Shown here piece by piece: positions 1 through 8,805 of a DNA stretch of 64,000 bases. The first letter of the stretch is position 1. Every line of letters starts with the position of its first letter. The notes under the pieces are model-generated. The model saw only the letters and a program-made list of their open reading frames with translations. It made no database searches and was not told the DNA's origin. The DNA lies in contig PZPB01000003.1 in assembly GCA_003045865.1 (NCBI GenBank), positions 1 through 64,000 on the forward strand. Direction: 5' to 3'. Made by a program: the position numbers and the translations under genes. This DNA is from Bacteroidota bacterium (GTDB lineage Bacteria > Bacteroidota > Bacteroidia > Flavobacteriales > Schleiferiaceae).

Positions 1-1
1 A

Positions 2-433
2 TTTAGTAATCTAGGACTGTTGAGTGCAGCCGGCACTTGGATACAAAAGGACCAAAATATTGATGACTTTAATCTTTCGAGCTTACTTAGTTTTACAATG
101 GACAATAGCTCCACAAAGTCCCTCTTCCAGAAAATGGCTAAAATGCAAAAAAGTAAGTCTTTAGCTATGCCATCACCTGCGCCTGCGCCTTCTCAACGGG
201 GAGCTTCAACAGAAGCACCAGTATATGAATTACAAGTTATCAATCAACATAAAGAGCCAATATACTTATACCACAATGGAGTTTACCACAGTAAGGTATA
301 TGCTGGTAAAACGGAGAGCTTAAGACTAAATGGTGGCTGTCAAAGTTTTGAGATAGAAACCAGGCAAGGACCTGTTACTGAACGATCTATTTGCTTTACA
401 GAAGAAAAAAAAGTAAATTGGACCCTAAACTAA
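2..433 (+). CDS. C-terminal part of a protein truncated by the window edge; C-terminal beta-rich domain of unknown family
   Basis: Frame stays open to the left edge (FSNLGLLSAAGTWIQKD...), so the TTG at 20 is probably not the real start; ends 14 nt before the Nif11-leader ORF. Confidence 0.5.
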   Translation, partial: FSNLGLLSAAGTWIQKDQNIDDFNLSSLLSFTMDNSSTKSLFQKMAKMQKSKSLAMPSPAPAPSQRGASTEAPVYELQVINQHKEPIYLYHNGVYHSKVYAGKTESLRLNGGCQSFEIETRQGPVTERSICFTEEKKVNWTLN

Positions 434-447
434 ATTGAACTTATAAT

Positions 448-720
448 ATGGCACTTGAATCAGCACAAAAATGGATCAAGCACATTCATAATGATAATGA
501 GCTTGGCCGCAAACTTTTAGCAATCCCACAAGGGGAATGGAACACTTATGAATCTATTGCTAAAGAGCATGGTTTTGAATTCTCAGAAAATGAACTTAAT
601 GAGGCGTGGGATTTAGAATTTGGCAAAGAAGAACTTAACGAGGCAGAACTAGACCAAATTGTTGGCGGGGTCGCGGGTGGCCCGCGTGGAAGATCTGCCG
701 CAATGGGAGTTAGAGGATGA
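448..720 (+). CDS. Nif11-like leader RiPP precursor peptide (90 aa) with double-glycine site (LDQIVGG) and short core
   Basis: Leader ALESAQKWIKHIHNDNELGRKLL...IAKEHGFEFSENEL...LNEAELDQIVGG fits the Nif11/NHLP leader pattern; NHLM transporters, radical SAM and dioxygenase genes adjacent. Confidence 0.85.
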   Translation: MALESAQKWIKHIHNDNELGRKLLAIPQGEWNTYESIAKEHGFEFSENELNEAWDLEFGKEELNEAELDQIVGGVAGGPRGRSAAMGVRG

Positions 721-741
721 CTCTAATTCTTCTACAAGAAT

Positions 742-769
742 AAAAAGCAAGCTTAAGCTTGCTTTTTTT
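742..769. terminator. Bidirectional intrinsic terminator between convergent precursor and biosynthetic operon
   Basis: Perfect palindrome AAAAAGCAAGCTT/AAGCTTGCTTTTT with A and T tracts on either side. Confidence 0.8.
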
Positions 770-1610
770 ATACCTTAAAAACAGTCCAAAAATCTTCTTT
801 GCCCCATTGATCCTCAGAAGCCATTTGCATAAAAGAGGCGGGCGGCAAACTACGCGACCTCATCGCTGGAAACATCAGTCGCTTATGGGCTTGACGCATA
901 AATTGATAGTAGCTCAGATTACCAGAAAAGGGCAAGTAAGAATGATAGCCCTTAGCTTCATCTGCAATAATCATCTGCGTACACAATACTTCTACATCTA
1001 ACCAAGCTGTGCCATAGTGCTTACTTTCTGGAGTTGAAAAGAACCATAGATTACCTTGCCGTATATCATTATAAAAAGCATAAAAGAGTTGACGCTCCCG
1101 ATCAGCAGAACGTAAATATCCTCCTATAAGTAGCGGAATTCGGTACACCCTTAACTTCATACCCTTATGCCAGCTTATCAAAGAATAAAGCCATTTCTCA
1201 AAATCGAGTTTCATCTTCTCGTACAGATCTTCTGGGGCAGCAATTGTATGCTTATCATAAGGCTCATATTCATGTGAAGCATATACTAAGCTTGTGCTTA
1301 TAAAATGAATCTCCAAGTCTACATTTTGGGCCGCCAGCAATAGTATGCTGGCTTCCAAATTCTGGTAAAAGCTAATCTGATCCTCTTTCTTTGGACTGTT
1401 TGAGCGGGCCAATATAAATACCCTACTTACTTGCTCTGAAATTTCTATCTTAAACTCTCTTAAATCACAAGGCAAAAATGTAAAAGCTCGGTTGAGCTTA
1501 TCATTACTCCTCTTTGACACTAAAAGGGTTTTTCTTGGATCCAGTATTCTACAAAGGTTGATCCCTAGATAGGAGTTGCTGCCAATCACCAAATCAATCA
1601 TATCCTGCAT
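768..1610 (-). CDS. NAD-dependent epimerase/reductase (extended SDR family)
   Basis: N-terminal IDLVIGSNSYLGINL nucleotide-binding motif, FISTSLVYAS, YEKMK (YxxxK); overlaps upstream radical SAM ORF by 17 nt. Confidence 0.7.
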   Translation of the reverse strand: MQDMIDLVIGSNSYLGINLCRILDPRKTLLVSKRSNDKLNRAFTFLPCDLREFKIEISEQVSRVFILARSNSPKKEDQISFYQNLEASILLLAAQNVDLEIHFISTSLVYASHEYEPYDKHTIAAPEDLYEKMKLDFEKWLYSLISWHKGMKLRVYRIPLLIGGYLRSADRERQLFYAFYNDIRQGNLWFFSTPESKHYGTAWLDVEVLCTQMIIADEAKGYHSYLPFSGNLSYYQFMRQAHKRLMFPAMRSRSLPPASFMQMASEDQWGKEDFWTVFKV

Positions 1611-2688
1611 CTAGAATTTGATTCTTTAATTCCTGATATAGACCAGCTTGATGCTTAACGCGATATATAAACCCCCAAGATGAATAGTACAAGGCATGAG
1701 CATCATTGAGCCTGGGGTAGAGATTGGCAAAGTCACTTCGAGTATAGTCTTTTTCCTTTAGGTCTAATTGTATTAACTTATAATTGAAATCACGCTTATC
1801 ATCGATGCTACACCCACGTTCTTGGGCTTCATAGGAGTAGACATTATAGAGATCCTCCTGAGCGCCTGGGTCATATATCTTTTGAATACCATAATCTTGT
1901 CTATTCTCAAAAACTGGGGTATTGCCAAAAAGAGAAAACTGATTAAAGATGAAATCTACTCCATTGTTTAAGTGTGTTAGTTTACGTGCAAAATCCATCA
2001 ATACCTTATCCTCATCTTTAGGTGCTGTTGGGAAATTATAGATCATACTCAAAATAAGGCGAATACCTCTATTGCTAAATTTAAAAATTAAAGTTACGAT
2101 ATGCTTTAGTTCTGATCGCTGTGAAACCTTGACCATATCCATGGCCGTATCTTCCTGAATAGTTTCCAAGCCGAATAAAGCTTCCCTGCAGCCTGCCGAA
2201 TACAAATCCTCAATCAAATCTTCCTTAAAGTTGGCATCCGCTATTAGGCGCATATTCCATAAGAAACCTGCTTTTCTAAATTCTTGATGATTAACTAGGG
2301 TTTTTAAATCCTTTGGGCGTAGAGCTTCATCCATGAACGAGAAATACTTGAGACCATGGCGGTCCCTCAAATACAATAAGTGCGCAATGCTTCTATCCAT
2401 AGCATCTTGCTCCTCAAAGCTTTTTACAGACATATGCTTCCTAATTTGAACACAAAAGCTGCATTTAGAATAATAGCATTGGTTATTGATCAAGGGATAG
2501 TTGTAATGCAGTTTTTCTGGATGCAAATCAAGGTCTTGCCAATAGTCATCTAAAGACTGCCAGTATAGTGGATTTTTGGGTTTAGCCAGCTGAGGAACGT
2601 AAGTGGTCTTATGAATCACATATTCTCCTCCTTTTGGCAGGACCACGTTCTTAAGATTCGATGCTGCCCCCCCCTGAAAGTACGCCAT
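1594..2688 (-). CDS. Radical SAM protein, RiPP-maturation B12-type family, catalytic part
   Basis: NNQCYYSKCSFCVQ cluster motif, FMDEALRP, CREALFGLETIQEDT; located in NHLM operon. Confidence 0.8.
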   Translation of the reverse strand: MAYFQGGAASNLKNVVLPKGGEYVIHKTTYVPQLAKPKNPLYWQSLDDYWQDLDLHPEKLHYNYPLINNQCYYSKCSFCVQIRKHMSVKSFEEQDAMDRSIAHLLYLRDRHGLKYFSFMDEALRPKDLKTLVNHQEFRKAGFLWNMRLIADANFKEDLIEDLYSAGCREALFGLETIQEDTAMDMVKVSQRSELKHIVTLIFKFSNRGIRLILSMIYNFPTAPKDEDKVLMDFARKLTHLNNGVDFIFNQFSLFGNTPVFENRQDYGIQKIYDPGAQEDLYNVYSYEAQERGCSIDDKRDFNYKLIQLDLKEKDYTRSDFANLYPRLNDAHALYYSSWGFIYRVKHQAGLYQELKNQILDAGYD

Positions 2689-2697
2689 TAAACTAAG

Positions 2698-3333
2698 TTA
2701 AGTATCGGCCTTAGCCTCATCATAATAGCTGATGGCATCTATATACTTAAAGAGATCCCCATTGGCCTTTATAGCCTCTAATCGATTGAGTAGGGAGAAG
2801 TTCTCAAAATGATGCCTGCCTATGCATAGCAAAGCCTTAGGATTCTTTTTCTTTAAGCGATATCCCAATAAAATGGCCAAAAAGAGAGAAGTTTCACTCT
2901 CACATCCCAGGCTGATCAGATAATTTTCACGGAACATCTTATCAGTAAGAAGTTGATCAAAATAGCGCACTAAAAGGTGGTCCTCTTTGAGACGGATAGC
3001 CAAGGCATTCAAATCCCCAATACTTAATATATCAGGATTAAGTACTATTCCACTAAGGGCCAGTGTTACCTCATCTATAGCCTCAGATTTTTGTTCTATG
3101 GTCTTGATAAACTTGGTGTATGAAGACATGGCTGAGTCTGCCTTATTTAGTAGGTCATAGGCCAAATCTTCTTCCCCCATTTGCACAAGTACATATTTCC
3201 AAAAATGAGGATTGAGATCTCTTTGCTGATAATGATAAGCTTTCTCTATCAATTGCTGTGCTTCGCGACCTTGGAATGGCCTAACAGCCATTGAAAATGC
3301 TTTGGGAAGCTCTAAATGCAATACACCCTTCAT
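2698..3333 (-). CDS. B12-binding-domain-like protein; probable N-terminal half of the split radical SAM enzyme
   Basis: NYLISLGCESETSLFLAILLGYRLKKKNPKALLCIGRHHFEN...IDAISYYDE resembles the Rossmann-like N-terminal domain of B12-radical SAM proteins; same frame as the downstream ORF. Confidence 0.55.
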   Translation of the reverse strand: MKGVLHLELPKAFSMAVRPFQGREAQQLIEKAYHYQQRDLNPHFWKYVLVQMGEEDLAYDLLNKADSAMSSYTKFIKTIEQKSEAIDEVTLALSGIVLNPDILSIGDLNALAIRLKEDHLLVRYFDQLLTDKMFRENYLISLGCESETSLFLAILLGYRLKKKNPKALLCIGRHHFENFSLLNRLEAIKANGDLFKYIDAISYYDEAKADT

Positions 3334-3336
3334 AAT

Positions 3337-5484
3337 CTATACTAGTTGACGTTTAGCCAATTTATAAAATGCTCCTTGTTTGTTCATCAATTCTTCATAA
3401 CTCCCCTCTTCAAGCTTGCGTCCATCCTCCAGGTAGATGATTTTATCACACTGCATAATAGTAGAAAGCCTATGTGCAATCATTACTCTGCTAATGGACA
3501 ATCCGTCTAGTGTTTTCATTACTTGCCTTTGGGCGATATTATCAAGAGCACTGGTAGACTCATCTAAGAGTAAGATCTGAGGATTAGCAATTAAAGCACG
3601 TGCTATTAAAATCCGCTGCTCCTGTCCTCCAGATAAACTTCCACTACCACTAATCATGGTATGCATTTTCATAGGCATAGCCTCGATGTCCTTATTTACC
3701 GAGGCCATTTCAGCTGCCTGCCAAGCATCATCAATACCTAAATTGGCGGAGCCTACTATATTCTCATAAATGCTTCCTTCAAACAATCGGTCATTTTGCA
3801 AGACTACTCCCAACTGCTGTCGGAAAGCTTTCAAGTTCAATGTGTCTAAATCTAGATCGTCATAAAAAACAGCTCCTTTCTTCAACTCGTAAAAGCCTAG
3901 TAATACTTTTAGAAGGGTAGACTTCCCCGATCCACTAGGTCCTACAATGGCTACACTAGAGCCCTTATCAATAGTAAAACTCACATCTTTGAGTATTTCC
4001 TGCTCTTGATTAGGGTAGGTAAATGATACATGCTGCACTTCTATTTTCCCTTTCAACCCCGTGCTTTTCCCATCTTTACTTAGCTCTGTTGGACTTTGTA
4101 GGGCTTTCTTCAAAAATTCATAGCGCGGTAAGGCTTTCTTTGCCTTAAGGCCGATAAAGCCCAAGGTGGCCAAAGAAATTAGTAAATTAAATGTAGCCGC
4201 ATTAAAGCCCAAAAAGCTACCAAGTGCTAAGTTCCCATCAGTCAAATAATACCAACTGAATAGCATGATTTGCCCAATCCAAGGAATAGCTTCACTAAAA
4301 AATCTAAACCTACTCTCACGTAAAAATAAGAAATAGTCTTTGTTTCTCAGTTGCGCAAAGTAATGACTCCAGAATGAAATTACCTTCCACTCTGCTGCAG
4401 CTTGTTTGATTTTAATGATACCATTAAAAAACTGTATGACCATTGAACCAAGAAAGAGGGCTCTAGAGCGTTGTTTCCGGTCTTCTTGCAAAAGCTTGTG
4501 AAGAACCCAAAGCGATAAACCCAAATAAAGGATGGATAAAACAATTACCATCATCGTCATGGAGGCGTTAAAGCTCAACATAACGATTAAGTTGAAAAGG
4601 CTAAAAAGCATAAGGTGTAAAGCTGAGAATAAGACCGAACTGATAAAATAGATAAAGGATTCAAAATCAATGATGTTATAACTGAGTGAGCCTGAACTCT
4701 CTTCATCAAAAAAGTGGAGTGGTAATTTTAGCACTCTATCTAAAAGTGCGGACTGTAAATAAAATTCGTTCAAATCCTCAAAGCTATAGGAGATGATTTT
4801 CAAACTGTAATTAAATAATACCCTTACTATCACTAAGCATAGCAGTAAAAGAGAAACCTGTTGCAGAAAGAATCGCTCCGCCGATGGCAAGACCCAATTA
4901 AACAGAGCACTAATACCATAAGGGAAGACGGACGCTATACCTGAAACCAAAAGGCTCATCAATAGTATTCCTATCACCTTGCTTCTATTGTGCTTAATGA
5001 TAAAGGCCAATAAGTAGCGCTTGCTGATCTTTCGATCCGCCAAGAGCGGCAACACCTGAAAGGCTTTCATATTAGCTTGAGCAAAGGCATCTGTGGAATA
5101 GCGCACTTCTTCTCCCTTCTCATTGAGCAGTACTATACTATTGCCCTTCTTAGACTGCAACAAATAGGCCTGTGAATCCTTATCAACCAGTAATAGCTCT
5201 CCTGGCATACGTCTGTACCAGTCTCCCTTGAGCTTAACCTCCCTATGAGCAATATTATAGCTGAGCTCAAATTCCTTTAAATTCTCAGCGATACTTCCCT
5301 TTAATAACGGCTGCTGTGCTCTAACTCTATCTAGGTACAAACGCCTAGCAATGACTTTATATAGGTCTTCCCAAGGGTGGCGTTCTGAAGAGAAACCCGC
5401 CTCCTCTTCCCGCACTACCGCTCCGAGCGCCTGGGTGCTTCTCCTTTTGAATATCTCTTCCTTTGTCCTTTCTGTTTTAGCCAT
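3337..5484 (-). CDS. NHLM bacteriocin system ABC transporter, permease/ATP-binding protein (second transporter, no C39 domain)
   Basis: ABC membrane domain plus Walker A GPSGSGKST, LSGGQEQR signature, Walker B ILLLDEST; about 150-aa non-peptidase N-terminal domain. Confidence 0.85.
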   Translation of the reverse strand: MAKTERTKEEIFKRRSTQALGAVVREEEAGFSSERHPWEDLYKVIARRLYLDRVRAQQPLLKGSIAENLKEFELSYNIAHREVKLKGDWYRRMPGELLLVDKDSQAYLLQSKKGNSIVLLNEKGEEVRYSTDAFAQANMKAFQVLPLLADRKISKRYLLAFIIKHNRSKVIGILLMSLLVSGIASVFPYGISALFNWVLPSAERFFLQQVSLLLLCLVIVRVLFNYSLKIISYSFEDLNEFYLQSALLDRVLKLPLHFFDEESSGSLSYNIIDFESFIYFISSVLFSALHLMLFSLFNLIVMLSFNASMTMMVIVLSILYLGLSLWVLHKLLQEDRKQRSRALFLGSMVIQFFNGIIKIKQAAAEWKVISFWSHYFAQLRNKDYFLFLRESRFRFFSEAIPWIGQIMLFSWYYLTDGNLALGSFLGFNAATFNLLISLATLGFIGLKAKKALPRYEFLKKALQSPTELSKDGKSTGLKGKIEVQHVSFTYPNQEQEILKDVSFTIDKGSSVAIVGPSGSGKSTLLKVLLGFYELKKGAVFYDDLDLDTLNLKAFRQQLGVVLQNDRLFEGSIYENIVGSANLGIDDAWQAAEMASVNKDIEAMPMKMHTMISGSGSLSGGQEQRILIARALIANPQILLLDESTSALDNIAQRQVMKTLDGLSISRVMIAHRLSTIMQCDKIIYLEDGRKLEEGSYEELMNKQGAFYKLAKRQLV

Positions 5485-7618
5485 CAGAAGAAATTAGATT
5501 AGTATATAACGACCCTTTAGCCATCAGCTCTTGATGACTGCCAACCTCTATGATCTCTCCTTTGTCTAAGACATAGATGCGGTCCACGTCCCTTATTGTG
5601 CTGAGGCGATGCGCTATGAGTATTGTCGTACATTTTAAGTCCTGAACTTTTTCACTAACCACTTGCTCCGTGATAGGGTCTAAAGCGCTTGTAGCCTCAT
5701 CCATAATGAGCAGATGCGGCTGAAGTAATAAAGCTCTGGCAATTTCTAATCGTTGCTTTTGCCCTCCGCTGAGGTTTCTACCGTCTTCCTTTAGCACAAA
5801 GTCAAAACCGTTTTCTAAGGACATGATATGGTCATAAATATCGGCTACTTGACAAGCCCTAGCTAATTCTTCATCACTTACGGAGTCATCCCAAAAACTA
5901 AGAATGTCCCTAATTCTGCCCTCAAACATAAAAGGATATTGATCTACTACGGCAATAGACCTATTATAAGAGTTCTTATCCAGTGCATTCAATGGCTTGC
6001 CATTGATAAAAACATCTCCCCCCTCTGCCTCATAAAGACCGGCAATAATTCTCGCCAAGCTTGACTTTCCAGAACCTGAGCCTCCAACAAAAGCTACCCT
6101 TTCACCAGGGGCAATGGCCAGATTGAGGTCCTTGAAGAATAAATCAGCATTCTTACTAAACCTAAAATTCAAGCCCTCGATCTTTACTTCAAGCCCTTCA
6201 TCTTCTTCTGTGGATAAGCCTTCTCCAGAAGTATCGGGCTGCTCAGAATCTAACACCTCATTTACCTTAGTGAGACTACCTGAAAGATCATTAGACGTAT
6301 TGACCGTATCGACCAAGCGCTCCAAAGGTTGAAAGAAGAACTGTATGAATACCGTAAAGGCAATTAGGCTACCTAGCTCTAAATCACCATTCATCACCAT
6401 TATACCTCCCCAGAACAGGATCAAGGTATAATTTAACAGATACAATAAGTCTGGCATTACATCGATAATACTTTGCAGTACCTTATGATTCTGTTTTATA
6501 TTGATAACTCTAGCTTTTATTCCAGTCCATTTCTGAAAAAGATCATCTTCCTTTCCATTCGCCTTTAAGCTTTGCACCCCTTGAATACCTTTGATTGTAG
6601 TAGAGATCAATTTACCTTCATCCACACTTAATATCTGACTAAGTTCTGCCTTCTTTCGTGAAAGAAGTTGCAAGACCACCATATTGATAATGGCTGAGAA
6701 TAGTACCATTAGGGCTAAAGAGCTATTTAAAAAGAAAAGGATGAGCAAGAAGAAGAACAAGCTAATCATATTCACCCCTACAAATATGAGATCCTGAATC
6801 AGGAACTTGCTAATTTTACGGATATGACCCATACGTGCTGCTAATTCATCAGCACTTCTATTCAAGAAAAACCGGGCGTGTAAACCCATCAGTTTTTGAA
6901 TATACTGAAAGGACAATAATGTATGAGCACGCACGTAGAGCCGGCTCAGAATACTGGCTTGTAAGGCTTGAATAATAATCTTAATCAGTAGGGTTGCCAT
7001 CATCACCAAGACTAAGGGCACTAGCCAAGATTGGAAATTATTGACAACAATCTGATCTACAAATATTTTGGAGTAGAGTGGGAGAATGGCGATAGGAACC
7101 ATGGCTATTAAACCAAGACCTAAAATTAACCATTGAGAAGCCCCTGTTTTTTGATACAAAAAAAAAATAGATCGATAGGGCGAAAAAGGCTTGCCTTGCT
7201 TCTCAAAGTTTTCTGATATACTAAAACTTAAAACAACTCCCGTATAAGATTCATCAAACTCATCTCGCCCTACCTTTCGGCGACCTAAGGCTGGATCATT
7301 TAAAAAGAAGAATTTGTCATTAGACCCCTCTAAAACTAAAAAGTGATTGAAGTTCCAAAAAATTATGACTGGCCTATCAAGAGATTCTAATTCCTTAATC
7401 CCACAACGCTCTGCCTTATAATTAAGGCCATATTCCTTAGCCGCCTTAATTATAGAACTAGCCTTTGAGCCATCTCTAGAAACACCGCATGCCTTCCTGA
7501 GATCTTCTAGCCGTTCATGCCTGCCGTAATAACCCAATATCATCCCAAGAGAGGCAGCACCACATTCCGTGACCTCCATCTGCAAAAACGCTGGTGTTTT
7601 GAACCTCCTATTCCGCAT
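5477..7618 (-). CDS. NHLM bacteriocin system ABC transporter, C39 peptidase/permease/ATP-binding protein
   Basis: C39 motif QMEVTECGAASLGMILGYYGR, FNHFLVLEG...FLNDPALGRRKV; Walker A GGSGSGKSS, LSGGQKQR; probable start MRNRRFKTPAF at 7618 (longer ORF to 7657). Confidence 0.9.
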   Translation of the reverse strand: MRNRRFKTPAFLQMEVTECGAASLGMILGYYGRHERLEDLRKACGVSRDGSKASSIIKAAKEYGLNYKAERCGIKELESLDRPVIIFWNFNHFLVLEGSNDKFFFLNDPALGRRKVGRDEFDESYTGVVLSFSISENFEKQGKPFSPYRSIFFLYQKTGASQWLILGLGLIAMVPIAILPLYSKIFVDQIVVNNFQSWLVPLVLVMMATLLIKIIIQALQASILSRLYVRAHTLLSFQYIQKLMGLHARFFLNRSADELAARMGHIRKISKFLIQDLIFVGVNMISLFFFLLILFFLNSSLALMVLFSAIINMVVLQLLSRKKAELSQILSVDEGKLISTTIKGIQGVQSLKANGKEDDLFQKWTGIKARVINIKQNHKVLQSIIDVMPDLLYLLNYTLILFWGGIMVMNGDLELGSLIAFTVFIQFFFQPLERLVDTVNTSNDLSGSLTKVNEVLDSEQPDTSGEGLSTEEDEGLEVKIEGLNFRFSKNADLFFKDLNLAIAPGERVAFVGGSGSGKSSLARIIAGLYEAEGGDVFINGKPLNALDKNSYNRSIAVVDQYPFMFEGRIRDILSFWDDSVSDEELARACQVADIYDHIMSLENGFDFVLKEDGRNLSGGQKQRLEIARALLLQPHLLIMDEATSALDPITEQVVSEKVQDLKCTTILIAHRLSTIRDVDRIYVLDKGEIIEVGSHQELMAKGSLYTNLISSDG

Positions 7619-8795
7619 TGATGAAAGGGAATAAAAGATTAATAGGCGCTTTTTCATCTATGAGCACACGAGCCTCAGCTAGTGAACCCGCCAATATCTT
7701 GGCATTGGGACCTGTGCCTGCTGACCATTTTAAGCCCGAAAAGTTTGTGCTGTCTTGCAAAAGATTGACTGAAAAATAGGCGGGCAAGTTGCTTGAACTA
7801 AGTTCTTCTACCAGTTCATCATTTCTCAGGATCCGGTAAAGACCTTCCCTAGTAGCAGGATACTTTGATACCTTATCTACCTCACCAATAATATAACCGT
7901 ACTCTTCTTTAGAAAACGTACTAGTACTGATATAGACCTTCATTCCGCTCTGGAGCTTTTTGGTAAGCTTTGCGTCTACAAAGAATTTGGCCTCTAATAG
8001 GCCTTGCTGATCATCATAGTTCTCTACTGTCATTAAGTTTGTTGCCGGATCAAAAATGTCGCCATCATCTAGTGATACTTCTACGATCATTCCATTGTAT
8101 GGGCTTTCTATCTGACTCTTAAAACGCAATTCACTGCGCTTCTGGTTGAGGGTGTTTTGTAGCGCCTCCATCTCTTTCTTAGCCTCTAGAAAATCGTTGA
8201 GCTCAAAATTCTTGGCCTCTACATAGGCAAGGTTTAGCTTTTGATAGCGATAATCCAATGAGGATTGATAAGAAGCTAAGCGTGTACGATCAAAATTAGT
8301 GCTGGCCTTTCCAATCTGCGTTTTAATGAGTTTTAGGCTATCCTTGATAGAGCTGATACTAGCTTTTAGATTTGCCTCCCTTTGCCTTTTTAGTTGAGGA
8401 TCTACCAACTTGCCAAAACGATTTAGTCTTTTCTCATACATGCGATAATCGGCTTCTAGCTTACGTACCTCAAATTGAAGATCTATTTGCTCGGCTGTTG
8501 CTAAAAGTTGCCCCTTGTGAATGGTATCTCCTAGATTTACCGCCAGAGTATCAATAGTTCCGCCGAATGGAATCTTTACCTGCCTTAAGCCCTTCTCTTG
8601 AATTAAGATTCCCGAGCCATCTACAAAAATGGGTAAAGAGCCTCTAAATCCCCATAGCAGAAAGAATACTAGCATTAATGAAAGACCAATGAATACTGCA
8701 ATATGCCTGGGCCTAACCACCTTTAAGCTTTGGCTAATATCCTCTGGCGAGCTGATTTTTTTTAGGGCCTTTTGGCGAAAACTAACATCCCCCAT
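7608..8795 (-). CDS. HlyD-family/NHLM secretion adaptor protein
   Basis: One TM segment then biotinyl-lipoyl-like VNLGDTIHKGQLLA, coiled coil, SPYNGMIVEVSLDDGDIFDP; start at MGDVSFRQ. Confidence 0.85.
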   Translation of the reverse strand: MGDVSFRQKALKKISSPEDISQSLKVVRPRHIAVFIGLSLMLVFFLLWGFRGSLPIFVDGSGILIQEKGLRQVKIPFGGTIDTLAVNLGDTIHKGQLLATAEQIDLQFEVRKLEADYRMYEKRLNRFGKLVDPQLKRQREANLKASISSIKDSLKLIKTQIGKASTNFDRTRLASYQSSLDYRYQKLNLAYVEAKNFELNDFLEAKKEMEALQNTLNQKRSELRFKSQIESPYNGMIVEVSLDDGDIFDPATNLMTVENYDDQQGLLEAKFFVDAKLTKKLQSGMKVYISTSTFSKEEYGYIIGEVDKVSKYPATREGLYRILRNDELVEELSSSNLPAYFSVNLLQDSTNFSGLKWSAGTGPNAKILAGSLAEARVLIDEKAPINLLFPFINAE

Positions 8796-8805
8796 CTTAT
8801 TTAGT

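Noticed and set aside
759-1001. 80-aa plus-strand ORF overlapping the SDR
   Set aside because: Antisense to a convincing SDR gene, starts in the terminator, no recognisable domain
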